DNA of 64,000 nt, taken from assembly GCA_038373885.1 (NCBI GenBank), contig JAWZYV010016058.1, positions 2,232,001-2,296,000 on the forward strand. The letters are read 5' to 3'. The notes under the pieces are model-generated. The model ran no database searches. It was not told where the DNA came from and was given only the letters and a program-made list of their open reading frames with translations. The DNA is from Cheiracanthium punctorium (lineage: Eukaryota; Arthropoda; Arachnida; Araneae; Cheiracanthiidae). Shown here in pieces: positions 46,923 to 60,445 of this stretch. The position numbers and the translations under genes are program-made. The number at the start of each line of letters is the position of its first letter. Positions within the stretch are counted from its first letter, which is position 1.

Positions 46923-49900
46923 TTTTATAACACTTTTATAGGATCAAGAAACAAAAATATCAATACTCTGATTTACGTAGTAACTCTTTGAAATCCGTTT
47001 TAGTAATGTTTTGATTGAGACATAGCAATATGAATGTTATTTATTAACACTTTTCAATAGATTTATTAATATTTTCCGAGGAGGGAAATGTTTTGCTGCT
47101 TTGAACAGGTGATTTTTAAATTAATATTTTGGTTGAATCAATGAAAGATTGAAGAAAATTTTGTTGAGTCGTTAAAATTTTTCGGTTTAAAGCCCCAACA
47201 CATTTTATTGAATTTAACAAACATTTACTTTTCCAACAAATGAAAATGCTTATATTTTTAATATTACTTGAAGAGAATAACATTTTGCATGTTTTAAAAT
47301 ATAATTTTTCGTATCATAGAAAATATGAAATTAAGTTACCGCGTTATGGTAATCCTGTAGTAGTAGTATAATTGCATTAATGAAGATAATACTTTATAAA
47401 GGGAAACTATTTCTTTTATCAGCCACCTTACGATATGATGGGCATCAAAGATTCAGGCAGAAAGCGGCACCCTTAAGAGACCTATTAGTGTTTGGTTCTA
47501 TAGGAAATACTTTCATGGGTAGAGAGAGTAAATAATTATTTTCATTATTTTCATTTGTTAATTTTTTTTGAAGTTGATATTGTGAAAAACTGATACACAG
47601 CTGAAATTGTAGATCACAGTTGTCCACAGTAGCGACTAAGTAAAAATGCTGGGGCACTTTTTTGTCTCCTTTATCTTATAAATGCATCAGAATTTACAAA
47701 GTAAGTCAATCTGTAATAGTGTAAACTTATTTCATATGAAGGGTGCTCCTGTGCTTTCCTTAGTATTTGCTAATGTGTATCACGGTGGCAGATTTATGAA
47801 TATTTGATAGTAAATAAAGATTAAAATCAGTTTAATACTTCAGGGCACAGCGCACCGTAAAGGTTTAGAGGTGTATGAATGTGCCCGAAGGGTTTTATTC
47901 AACAATTCCATTTTTAGAATACACTTTTACAAAATTTATACTTTATAATAATTCATTGCGTTCTTAAAGAAAAAAGTATTAATATTAAAACAAATTAATA
48001 GGTAAAATACATAACAAAGTGATGTTTAGTTTTGCATTTTAATTTTTATATGTTTCTAAAAAACAATTTTGTTAACACTAAAACAAAACCAATAGGTAAA
48101 ATAAAAAGTATAGCTTTTTTTTTTTAAATTTTGATATGTTTCTAAAATTAATAATCATAATGAATAGAAAGGGGAAAATACACTTTTATTATCTTTTTTC
48201 TTCAGAAATAATAAATTAAATTAAAAATAATTTTTTTTTATCATACAGATATCTCCTCCAGTAATATTGACCTTAATTATACGCGAAGAGCATTTCTTTC
48301 AGCTATTACTTGGTCTCTCCAAAATAGATTTAATATGCAGTCTAAACACACAAGTGAATGAGTCCAAAAAAAAATGTCGTATCTTTTCATTATCATGGAA
48401 AAAAGAGAGGCGGGCAAGTACGAATATGAGAGGAAACCCTTAATGAAGTTTATCAAAACTCATTAGGAGACTGAATGGAAGAAATAGGCTTAAAGAGACG
48501 TTTGAAATTACAAAACTATTTCTCTGATGAGAGATCATTTTCATTTGCCTCTCGGGAAAATATATAAATTGCATTGTATCTTAAAGCCAACACGCAAAAC
48601 GGCAGAACATTTTTATTTTTAAATAAGCGGTGATAAGAATTAATTGAGGGATAATTTAAAATAAATTTGTGTGCAATTACAAAATATATTTTTCAATTGT
48701 ATTTCATTCCAGAATGGATTACCAGTTATTCCTCCTAACTTTTACTGAATATGATCATAAACTGTTATCACACTTTCTCATTTACTACTTATACTTCTAT
48801 AATTATGAATTGCTGTCAACCTATGCATTTGCACTTCCTGATTTCGAGTAGCAGTATTAGCACTCACACATCGATTAGAATGAGTATATATGCTCAGGTA
48901 TACTGAAAGAGACTAATTATTCCACAAGCATCCAAATTGTGCTAATCGCAAATAATCTTTGAATCCGCTCCAAACTGCTAGTCTTAATTATTCAATAAAT
49001 CCATCGATTGAGAAATCATCTGAATCGGCAAGCAATCAAGCAAATCTTCCAGAATGGAAGCAACTTTTCATAATAACGTAAGCATATTAGGCATATCTTC
49101 AGTACATTCGCTGCCAATCACGCGCCAGCGACTGGTAGTCACGAGTGTAAGCTAAATTATCTTGTGAATAACTAATTGATTTCTTGAAAATCACGCAGTG
49201 TGAAAGAAACTTGTGAAATTTTTAAGATTCACGACATGAATCATTTATTATTAAAAACTACATATTATATGTGTAGATATTTGGCTTGCACTCTAAACGC
49301 ATAATTTTTGGTCTTGCAGTGAAAGTGTTAAATAGGGTAAATTAAGCCAACCAATCCAACAGCTTTACTTTATTTCCCAGAACGCTTTTCCCAGCAAGAC
49401 AACCCAAAAATACTTTAAGATAAGTAATGAAAAATAAAAATTAACGAACTGAAATTCTGTTTTGAAATTAAAGAACGTGCCAACTATATCGAGTTAACTT
49501 ACAGAGACTGCAGGCAGACCTTATCTACTTTAGATTATCATTTACTATTTAATTAAGTCCAGCAAAAAAAAATAGTATTTTCTAGATATATACCTAACTG
49601 ATTTCTCTCAGCCACACCAAAAGAGGAGACACAAAAGTAAAGACAGATTAATGAAAGTCCTCGAATTTTATACATACCTCAAAACTTTTGACCACTTTAA
49701 TGTTCTATGCCAAAATATAATGAAGTTCCTTTTTTTAATAATTCATTGTATAATACTGAAAATTCATATTGCTGATATTGTACTTTTACTTAATCAAGTA
49801 CTACTTTAATTGGGGAAGAGAGATTTCGTTGAAGACACCAGTATATGTTTATTTTTGGTGTCTGACCAACAAAAAATATTGGAACTAAAGCACCTCAAAG

Positions 49901-52154
49901 TGTGAAAAAGATATAAGTAAACGGAATGTGAGGCACATAAACTATATTGATTCATTCTTTAAAAGCAAAATCAATATTTTAAGATGGTTTTACGAAAACT
50001 AATATCAAAATAAATGAACTGTCTTGAATTTTAAAAGAGAAGAAAATATTTCATCTGCTTTTAATTTTATATATGCATCAATGAATGAAAGTTACTTTTG
50101 CATAATGTCATTTTCTAATGCCACTATTAATGCAAGAAATATTTTTAAAATGTTAATTGATCTCAGTTTCAAGAAAACCCATATAAAATATCCAAAGTAC
50201 ATCGTTCTACTAATCAGTAAAATTGGTTACTATCTTCTTAATTTGTTTCTTAAACTTTAGAAAATTACTGGCAAATTAATAACTTAGCAATTAGATATTT
50301 TTTCTTTGTCTAGATCAGTTAAACGAGTTTCTTATTGAACTTCCTGACAGCGTAAATTAATTTTAATTTTCCTTAACGAAACAAATGTTTGAGTCTATTG
50401 TATCATTTCTAAGCCAAAATTTAAAAACAACGAATGTTATGCTCATTTACGGTAAATACTGGTGGAATACATGTGCGCATGTCACTAAAAATTTCTTTAG
50501 AAATATTGAAGCCGTTATATTTCGTATTCTACATCATGTTTCCTTTTAGATTATGTAACCAAAAATGGAATTTGTTTATTATTTAAATACAAGTATTTAT
50601 ATATTTTACAGAATCCTTGAGACATATTTTCAACGTAAAATTTTTAAATACTAAATTCATTTAGATCGAAAGTTTGTGTAGATAAAGTGTGTAAAACTTT
50701 TTTTCATTTTCATAGAATATCATAATGATTTATAAAAGTTATAGAGTTTTGCTTGTTGAAATTCAGAAATACGGAAAATTTTATCTGTTTTTCCCTGAAA
50801 GTCGCAAAATATTGTTTTGCAAGTCACGAAATAGTGAGGATAAATGGTTAATCTTTAATAGTTTAATGTGTTAAATATTTTAATTGAAAATATCTTTGCG
50901 TGTAGCTATAAAAAAATAAAATAAAACAAATACATTAAAAACTATTTATCTATAATAATAAATATTACTAATTCAGCTATATTATCATGAATAAATTACC
51001 TCACATTACAAATTCAATTTCTTTGTATCGAACTACAAATGGAGCGAATGCCATCTAGACAAAGTATATTAAAAGAAAATTATTCAGAAAAAAATATAGT
51101 CTAAAGTAATAAAAAATTACATACATAATTTCTAACATTTCCTTAAAAAACAAAAAATAAAAATAAACTCTTACAAAGTACCATTTATTTGTTTATTTAT
51201 TAATATAAACATCTTTTCATATAAACTTTCAAATGCATGAATAATTGTTTAATACTTTTTTCGTTAAAAAAAAAAATTACACTAAAGCCATACATGTTTT
51301 TTCAACTGATATAACATTGAAGCCAGAAATAAATCTGTTTTTCACTTTACAATCTTTATTTTTGCCAAAAAGTTTCAAAAGAAAATAACTGAAGAAGTAT
51401 TTTTGAAGAGTGCCCAAGAAGAATACTTGTGAAAGTGCTTTATACTTTAAAGAAACGTGATCTTTTTGTCTAACGTCGACACTTATCTTGAAAATGTATT
51501 AAATAGCTTAGAAGCGTTTTGCTTGTTTTTTACCCAAGTATATTAAATGGCATCTAAAAATATGTGTTTGAAAAGAAGGAGTTACTATAAAACATAATTT
51601 ATTTTTCTTCAATATTTTATTTTCATTTGTTTTTAGGATAAAACTGTTTAGGGAAGGTCAATGTAGATCAATTTCTTACTTGCATTTATACAGCACAAGA
51701 TAGTTTTCAAACTACTCTTTATATTTTTCTACTAGCTTTCAAATATTGCGATTGCTTTTATACCAGACGTACTATTCCAACTGGAAAATTGAGTTTTAAA
51801 AGGATATTTTACATCTCATCCTTTAATACAAAGAAAAAACAAAGATAACTGTGCAAGATTTTTAATATATCGTCATTTTAAACCATTCTTTCCTTAACTG
51901 TTCATAAAACGTGTCACATAAAAACTACGGAAGTTAAGATGATTAAAAATAAAAGAATTTTTAAAAAGTATTTTCTTTTAAGAGCAATATTTTTTTCCTG
52001 TCCTACAGCATTCTTTAAAATTGTGTAAACTATTTTTAAAACTTTTTTCCTCTTGCAGTGTTTATTCATCAAATTTCTAACTCATGAAAGATTATTTTGA
52101 TAAAGATTTTGTGCAGTCTTATTAACCATTTCGTAACTACTTCAGCCAAATTGG
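46923..52154. other. 5.2 kb with no gene or repeat recognised
   Basis: The longest featureless stretch: AT-rich, frames below 80 codons, no inverted or tandem repeats noticed. A short piece of more even composition around 49095-49150 (CCAATCACGCGCCAGCGAC) is unassigned. Confidence 0.45.
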
Positions 52155-52260
52155 CGGCCGCCGCGAAAATTTCTCTGGGTACTCCTGCCATCTATTGGAG
52201 GCACCACGAAAAGTTCCGTGGATACTACCAGCAACTCTCTGAGAACTACTGCCGCTCCAT
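52155..52260. repeat. CpG-rich patch with degenerate internal repeats
   Basis: GGCGGCCGCCGCGAAAA is followed by three loosely similar phrases: CTCTGGGTACTCCTGCC, CCGTGGATACTACCAGC and CTCTGAGAACTACTGCC, about 30-45 bases apart. It contains CCATCTATTGGAGG. It stands out against very AT-rich flanks; origin unknown. Confidence 0.45.
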
Positions 52261-52602
52261 TTAATCTGATTATGTGAGAATTATTACAGTTGCTACCAAC
52301 AATTCCAGAATATTATTAACCACTTTATGCCAAAAAGAAATTTTTGTGTTTGAGTTTTTTTTTTTTTTTGTGAATACGGCAAAACATATTTTCAGGACTT
52401 ACGATTCCGTACAGGGTAACCACTTTGGGAAAAACTTCCTCTTACCACGAATACATAACCGGGGCCAGCTTCTCCGTACCGAAAAGTTTAAATTATTTAA
52501 GCCTGGATTTATGTCAATAATTATAACAGTAAAGAGTTAGTGTAAATATGTTTTTCAAATTTATTTTTCATGTAGTAGTTTCGTTCTATTTTTAATTTCC
52601 TG

Positions 52603-52644
<42 letters not shown>

Positions 52645-52770
52645 TTTATGCTTAGCAGTTGCGTACTAATAAATATATTTGATAGAACTAATTCACGAAG
52701 ACTAAATATAAGTGTTTTTGCACAGGTCCTTTCTTAATAAAATGAAGAGTGAGCTTCGATTATTTAAAAT
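52261..52770. other. No gene recognised
   Basis: AT-rich sequence around the poly(A) run. The 88-codon frame at 52274-52540 has no recognised motif. Confidence 0.4.
52609..52638. repeat. Poly(A) run of 30
   Basis: Isolated A run in AT-rich DNA. No retroposon body was identified upstream. Confidence 0.95.
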
Positions 52771-52910
52771 CAGAGGCGTAGCCAGGGGGGGGGATATCGG
52801 GATATATCCTCCCCCGAAATTTTTGGATTAGTGATGAACTTCCGTCTATTCATACACATATAAGTTCATATCCCCCCCCCTCCTGAAAATTTTTCCTGGC
52901 TACGCGCCTG
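52771..52910. mobile_element. hAT-type miniature element with perfect 8-bp TSD
   Basis: The duplication TTTAAAAT occurs at 52763-52770 and 52911-52918. The ends are CAGAGGCGTAGCCAGG and, on the complement, CAGGCGCGTAGCCAGG, which also resemble the element at 23763. A G run and a C run lie just inside the two ends. 140 bp, non-coding. Confidence 0.9.
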
Positions 52911-52918
52911 TTTAAAAT

Positions 52919-55743
52919 GAAAAAAAATATATATTCCATCATAGTTACAAAAACTTCGGATCCTCTTTTACTTTCCAATACTAATCCTACTTAATTTATA
53001 AAATTTGAATGGATTCATAAAAAGTCATTTAAATGAAAGTGATTTATGTATACATTATTTTTATTTTTTCATTACACTCCATAATAAATGGTATATGTAC
53101 ACTTAGAATTTCTTTAATAACAAATGCAAATTTAACTTAAAACCTAGGCCGTGTAAGGCAAATGCTTGACCTTGCATTTTTCAAAGATTACTGCAATTTC
53201 GATAACTTCCATAAAAATTAAATTAAAAAATTGTGTATGACAGGCTGGGAATGGTCCGAAAATTTTGCAAGTTATCTATTTGTTATGAAGAAAACCTTTG
53301 TAAAGTATAAAATAAATACTTACGGAAATATAAATATTTATTTTAGAATCTCGAAATATCTTTACATGTTTTTTTTCTTTACTTCAAAAGCTCAATTTTT
53401 CTACGGAAATTCACAGAAAAGTTATCAGTCTATAAAGAGAATATTAAATTGAAATTTAAATTGAATAGTGAATATAGGATAATATATTAGTAAACGAGAT
53501 AATTTCATATAGTGTTTGAACAAAATTGAATTCGTAAGAAAGTATTTTTGGTTTTCAGAAATCTGTGTTCTTAACATTTACTCTTAAACTACTTGACCAA
53601 TCTGTTTGAAATTTTGTACAAATCTGCAGACAAACATGGAAAGAAAAAAACATAGTCTATTAACTAAAAATCTGAAAATTCCCCTGCTCTCTGATTTTTC
53701 GTTTCTCTTTTAACTAAAACATCTGGAATTAGATTCTTGCCAACCCAATACAGAAAAATAGTTCCATTGCAATTTCAAAGACTCATCAAACTTCAAAACC
53801 ACTTGCATATAATGGGAATTCAAAATTACATCTGAAGTAAAGAAGTATATTTCTGTAAACCCCTGAGACAAGTTTTCCGTCTATGAAATTTTCTGCAAAG
53901 TGCAACGTTTCTAACTTAATACAACAATGAAATATTCAACTAAAGTGAAACAATCGAGTTAAACATAAAAGGTAACTAGGCATACATCTGAGTAGGAGAT
54001 TGCTTTAATAATTACTGATAATCCAGTTTTAATATCCTATGATTTATGATTAAAAATTATATTTGTGGAAAATATCATTACAATTATGATACTTTTTAGC
54101 ATCTAAAATCGAAAGTATAACAGAAAAGCATTAAAATCTTTTGTGATTGTGCAATAGAGTTACTTTTAAACACTAGTATATCATAGTATATGCCTATTTT
54201 AACCTTCAGTCTGACATTTTGTTTTACTTAAACATTTTTTAAAATGTTTTTCGTCACAATTGGAATAAAACTATAAATTTTATTAAGAGAAAACAATACA
54301 ATAGACGTTTATGTCATGCTGTGTAAAAAATTTACATTAAGCATGTTCTTTACATAACGGGTTCTTTACATAACATAGATATTAATACGCGAAGACTTAT
54401 TTTTAGAAGTTAAAAAAATTGACTAAAATATTTAATCGTCTAATTATAAAGCTTATATTTCTATCATAGTTATCCTCAATAAAATATTTTAAAATATTCT
54501 TTTTCGTTTAATTATTTTTTGCTATTTAAACTGAATTTTCTACAGCATTTTTAACTTGTATAGAAGAAAAATGGTAAGCTGGAATGTGTTTACTAATTTA
54601 TCTTATATTTGCATTTCTAATCCGATTTTCAAACACGAAACAGAATCTTGCGAAAGATCTTCAGACATCAGTTTAAATTAATTGGATTTGAATCCTCGTG
54701 ACTGGAAAAACTTACCATTAAATTAGCTATTCAAGATTCGTACTCCGAAGGAGATTTTAAAATTCAGGAGGAAGTTTATGTTTTCGTTTGAAGAAGCGTA
54801 TACGAATAAAGTTAGTAAATTGAAAATCGAATTTTCTGTTTGATGAGAAGCTTACAGCCACTGACAGTCAGACACGTGTAAGCATTTTTAACCTATGCAT
54901 TCTCGATTTGAAGGATCTATAATTAGTCTTCGAGAAAAGTGCTCAGTTTATAATAACTTCCAAAAGGGTTTTAAATTTTAACTATGTGTTTAAATTATAT
55001 GGTAAATACTTTCACGAAACAAAAGTCAATAATTCTAGTGATATACTTTCCATACCCACAAACTACTGAATACTTAGAGTGCACATAAACATGTACACTG
55101 AAACACATCTTAAGTAATTTTACGTGGAATGCATGTCTATTGAATAAATATAAATTAAATTGAAAGAAAGCAATTGCACTGTTTTTACAGTATTCTGTTA
55201 TAAATTTGGCGCAATAATTCCCCGGAACACGGTACAAGAAAAATTTTCTCCATAAAGTAACGTAACTCTGTTCCAATATTGATGTTTAAGTTGAACCATA
55301 ACCTTATGAGCGGAAAAATGTTGATCCACGAAACAGCAAAACATTGAATATAACATCATAAAGTTACATAAGGAATTTCTTTGAAAATATATTATTTTCT
55401 CATTGTTATCAAAACTTCTTAAAGAAATAATTTTTTTACAGCATTTAAAACAAGATTTTCTTTGTTTACAGACATTTTTCTGTTTTTTTCCTTGTTTTAT
55501 TCCAAAGAGCTCGGTTGACTTTTGCATTATCTAATTGTACATCTTATCTACTGATGCATTGCTTTTCTACAAGTTTATTTTTCAATAAAAGAAAGAGTGC
55601 AGGAGACCTTAAATTCAGTTTGAATTAGAATTATACCAGTAACAAACTACGGAAAATTTAATACACGAGGTTGTTAAAATGTTGAACAGCAGAAAGCAGC
55701 GAAAGCGAAAACGTAAGTGATAACAACGGCAATTATATGTTTA
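52919..55743. other. No gene or repeat recognised
   Basis: AT-rich. Overlapping minus frames at 54995-55527 (93 and 109 codons) have no recognised motif and biased composition. Confidence 0.4.
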
Positions 55744-56960
55744 ATTACTTCCTTGAACGAAGTAAAAGGAAGTATAGTGATCCTGAAAAATTTCATTATT
55801 CAAATTTTGATGAAAAATTCGATTTTGAATATCTCTAAATTTACTCAAAATAATTTTTGCGAGACGTCTCAAAGTACGCATATATGAACGTTCATATATG
55901 TGTAGGTACATCCCATTTTGACCCACCGCAAGTCCATTTTGACCAGTTTTTCCCTGACGTCTTTACGTACGTACGTATACAAGTTGCATAGCTCAAAAAC
56001 TGTTGGTCGTAGAATGTTGAAACTTTATATTTAGGATTGTTGTAACATCTACTTGTGCATCCCTCCTTTTGGTCCCAATCGACTGGATACTTTATGCACA
56101 GGGCCGCCCAAAATATTTTAAATACATTACGTTTTATATGGACAAAAATTCGTTAAAACATATTTTAGAGGTATTAGGCTATTTCAAACGACTCAGAAGC
56201 GATATATGATGTTAAGGGTTGGTTACAAAATGAATCTCTCCTTCGAGAATAGTGTTTGTACCATTTATAGTTCTGTTACAGGAACACTCAAAAGGATTAC
56301 AACAGATTACGGTCAATGGCAGTTTTAGAGACATTCATCCATTTCAAGCACAATACCGCCCTACTATATAGGACATCTTCAACATATTGCGTCTGCAGTC
56401 AGTCACTCATTGTTTCGTCCATGCCCACAATCTCGCCATTTGTCATCGACGTTGGCGAGTTTTGTCGAAATATCGCCAAATTTGGCGCCTTTAATAATTT
56501 CATATTTCGCCTAAGTCTAAAGCTTTTAACCGTAGAATGTTGACACTTTCATTTAGAACTATTGTAATATCTAACTGTGCCTTTCTTTTTTGATTGCTAT
56601 CGACTGGGTAATTTATTTACGGGGTCACCCAAATGACCTTAAATACATTAAGGTGTATGGGTGCATTCAATTCATTGAAAGTACGTAATCAATTACTACT
56701 TTGGCTATCTCCAAAATCTCGCAAATTATCTCAAGCTTGTCGGCTTTTGGCGAAATATTGCCAATTATGTGTCAAAAACAAATCTTTTAAATTGAACCCA
56801 GTTCTGCGATATCGGAAATAGTTGGCTAGAAATCGCTAAATCTTAACATTACTGCAGTATTTTATCTCTTTCCAACAAAATAAGTTTAGATGAAGTGCAC
56901 CGAAAATATTTTTGATTTAAAAGACGTGCAAGGAAGTCATGTGTTATCCGCATGAGATTT
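55744..56960 (+). mobile_element. Unnamed hairpin-headed repeat, copy B
   Basis: It starts with hairpin TACTTCCTT (55746-55754) / AAGGAAGTA (55766-55774), loop 11. Then come GTGATCCTGAAAAATTTC, GATTTTGAATATCTCTAAAT, CATTTTGACCAGTTTTTCCC, ACGTACGTACGTATAC, one clear 173-type unit (GCATAGCTCAAAAACTG, GTCGTAGAATGTTGAAAC), a single GGCGA unit (about 56420-56490), and the tail TTGGCTAGAAATCGCTAAAT...GACGTGCAAGGAAGTCATG. The order is the same as in copy A but with fewer array units, so the arrays expand or contract between copies. Non-coding. Confidence 0.75.
55879..55900. repeat. Perfect 22-bp palindrome in copy B
   Basis: Half site CATATATGAAC around a central ACGT step. A 10-bp palindrome, GAGACGTCTC, lies just upstream at 55861-55870. 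Copy A does not keep this palindrome at the matching place. Confidence 0.95.
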
Positions 56961-59900
56961 TTGTGGTATGTATTGGAAAAGTAAAAAGCTGTCAAGCAAA
57001 TTATGTTCTGTTTGTCTAAATCGTTTCAAGGTAATAATACCATTCTGTACCTATATATTCTAACGTTGCCAATCTTTTCATAATAGCATTTTATTTATAG
57101 GAATAGCGTTAAAGCAATTTTACCAGAAAAAAAATGAGGTATCGTGTTAGAAAAATCTCACACGTTAATAATACCAAAACAATTTCACACCTGATAAACA
57201 AGAGACAACGAAAGTCAAAATAATGACCGTATCTTGAAAGATCTGAAAACACGTATTCACATGATCACTTTTGTTTGCAGTTTTGTTAACGGCAGGAAAA
57301 AACCCTTTTCTACATTTACCTGAGTGCATACAATTATTCTCCTTTTCTCACCGCACCTTTATGTTTTTGATGATAGTATAAATATATTTTTCTACACAAA
57401 CATTTTTTAAAAATTTTATTGTAATATGTATAATCTTTAAAAAATGCTATCGACTATGTAAAATGTTTCAAAAGTATGGGATGTGTCAAAAAATACATAC
57501 ACGCTGATATAAAAAATGTGTTTTCATACCTGCAAGTTTAAAAGGGAAAAAGTAACATGTTTAAACCTACTTCTGTATGACACGCTGCTTGGGCACACTG
57601 TGGTATAAGATTTAGGTGGTGTGTGCAAAAATCTCATGGGACGGTTTCATGCGAATACGGAATCAGTCGTGTCTCGTATTCAGAAACGTATCGATGTTGA
57701 AGATCATCGTTTGGAACTCATGATATTAACTATTTGAGTTTTCAATTTGATCAGAAAGTACACTTATTGTTCATCTCGTACGCGTATATGATTTCTGACG
57801 TATCTTTTTTTTTATTTTTCTGGTAGATTTATTTGAATGCAAATTCTTTTTTTCAAGCATGACTTTAATCTTATGGGTTTTTGCACAAAATACAGATTTT
57901 ATGATCATAAATGTGTTTTTCAGATATTTTATCTCTTACGATCTTTATTTATTATAAAAAGATATGACAAGATGATGGCTTACTTTAAAAGCTTTTCTGA
58001 AGGAATGGAGAGCATGAAAAAATAGATAGTAAAATAGAATTTAGAAAATAACTAGTTGTATGAAAAAATTCAGAAAAGGTCAAACGTGAGATGCCTTCAA
58101 TCGTGAAATAAAGGTTTTAAAAAGTATTTTCAATTTTAACTCTTCAATATTCACTTTATACGGAAAGAAAATACTAAACAATGTTTCATATAGTATCTGA
58201 AGTTACATTTTCTTATTGTGAAATTTAGAAAAATATTCCAGAAATTTTAAGCGCTCTGTAAAGGATCCAGGTTTTCAGATTCTTTTAAGACTCTAGACTC
58301 TTCATGATGAGTTAACACATATTTACTGATGAAAATGCATTAACAGTGTGCTGTTTATTAATTACAAACAGTAACAATATCTCCGTTAAGATGTTTCAAT
58401 TAATCAAATCAAGATTCTTAAAAATAAACTGAGGAGTTTCGACATTTTTAAATTCAGTGCACTTTCAAAACCAATTTTCAAAATAACAAAATACGTCTTG
58501 AATGATTTTAAGGTATTGTTATGAAATTAAAAAGGCGACTTTAACAATTTGCGTACTTAAACTCGAGTGTTAAATGCTCTTCAAATTATTAGGATTTGAT
58601 ACACTTTTTAAAGGAGACACAAGATGCATAAATTATTGGAAATCTCTTGCTACTTACTTAGGGAAGCTACTTACTTGCTACTTAATTGGGTAGTATCAGA
58701 AAAGCTTTGTTTCTAACGTTTGATACAATTAGCAAGTCTTGTTAAAGATGTCCATGGACTAGGGTGAATGAAGTAAGTTTAGATACTTCCATATTTAGTA
58801 AAGCGGCAATCTGTTTTTGATACATGACATAATTTTGGTGCTTTAGTATCGCTTTGAGCGAAGATAAATTCCGGCTGATATATTTGAAAAATGAGTATTA
58901 TGAAAATACATTGAAAATGAGTATTATGTATTTCTTTTGTTTACTGCTGTTACAAAAACCACTTTCTGTCCTTTAAGTTGTAGGTCATAAATCTCTTTAA
59001 GCTTATTATACTCAAGTAAACAAATGCTTTATTCAGTAATTCTCCAGTTGTAATGGATACAGATTAATCTTGATAAGAATTACTTTCTCACGGAAATCTT
59101 CTGTTTTGTTACACATAATGGATAAGCTATGCATCAAGTGGGAATTTTCTCCATTAAAAATAAACACATAATGCATTTGTCTTTAAAATGAATTGTTTAA
59201 AAGCAAGGTCTTTTACAATTTTTCCCATTTACGTACACCTTTTTCTATCTGTTAAATCGGTTTCAATATCTGTACTTATTGTATGTTTATGATTTTCTGG
59301 CAAATAGCTCTGTCTGATAGTCTAATGTTCTTGCATAGCCGAAAGTAGTTCTCTGCTTGCACTTTTTTTCTTGCTCGATACAGCACTCCACAAATAAATG
59401 AATAGAAATACAATGACTGCAAAAAGAGCAAAAAGACAATAGATTTTTTTATCATAGAAAAAGGAGTTTTATGGGAAAAGTTTAGAGAAATTTGAGATTA
59501 TGTATAGGACGTTATATTTTCCAAATGATATGTAAAATATTTTAAAGTTAAGAAAAAGCTTATAGGCGATAGATAATCTAACCTTTCCTATCTAACCTAT
59601 AGATTTCATTCTAAATCTTGTCCCGTTATATCAATGATATAAGATCTCAAATGAGGATAAATATAACAATCGAGTGTGCATTTTAAAACATATAAAGTTT
59701 GGCAGATGTTTTAAGCTTTTTTACTGATAAGAATTCTGAGATATAATGTAAATAATTCCCTAAAGATTCTTTGTGATTTGCAATGCGTCTTCTCTGCACG
59801 GTAGACATTATCCAGTAACTGTTTCATAGCTAATGATGTAAACTATAAAAAAATGCATTTTTTTTTCTAAAAAGGTAACATTCTCAGATTAATAAAAAAC

Positions 59901-60389
59901 TGTTTTTTTCTAAAGTAAATGTAACAGCTCTTGCACAGAATGATTCCTTGACTTGATTTGACTTAGAGGAGGAGATCTTTACAATTTACTGAATTAAAGA
60001 TTAACTACAATAGAGTTACATTTCATATAAACAGAAACACATACGCATCATAAAATATCTTGCATTTTTGAAACATAAAACACAGTTTAGAACTTGAGTT
60101 CTGTATAATTTTAAAAACTTTTTTAATCTTCATCTAATCAAATAACAAAAATCACGATTGTAGCAAAATATTTAGCAAAACAAATAAAAAAGACATCGTT
60201 TTCTACACTCCTGACAAATTTTTCATTACCTATATTTAATTTTAAGCGTATTTCAGTTTAAGCTATGCTCTGTTGAAGTAAGTTTCGAGCGTCCGTCGTT
60301 GCCATAATTCTTTATAATGAAGAATTTACACTAATTTGAATAATGATTTAAAGTTGGCTTTTTTAAGCCTAAATTTTATCTCCATCTAC
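56961..60389. other. Mostly unrecognised DNA with one coding-like fragment
   Basis: AT-rich. The only notable part is the 42-codon open stretch at 57609-57737, listed separately. Confidence 0.4.
57609..57737 (+). pseudogene. Short coding-like fragment, possible transposase tail
   Basis: Between a TAA at 57606 and a TGA at 57735 the plus frame reads ...GRFHANTESVVSRIQ, then KRIDVEDHRLELMIL. The composition is less AT-biased than around it and lacks the Phe/Ile/Lys pattern of random frames here. Such a basic-hydrophobic end could be a transposase C-terminus, but I do not recognise a family and it has no start. Confidence 0.25.
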
Positions 60390-60445
60390 CTCTCTCTGGC
60401 ACAGTATCCTAAAATAATATTTTAGGAACACTGTATAGAGAGAGA
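60390..60445. repeat. Imperfect inverted repeat, about 27-bp arms, no loop
   Basis: CTCTCTCTGGCACAGTATCC and the rest of the left arm pair with TTTAGGAACACTGTATAGAG plus AGAG; the centre is AAAATAATATTTT. About five mismatches lie mid-arm. No element ends assigned. Confidence 0.75.

Noticed and set aside
48669..48851. Possible exon after a pyrimidine-rich stretch and CAG near 48712
   Set aside because: The frame is short, without a matching donor site or domain; such acceptor-like sites are common in AT-rich DNA.
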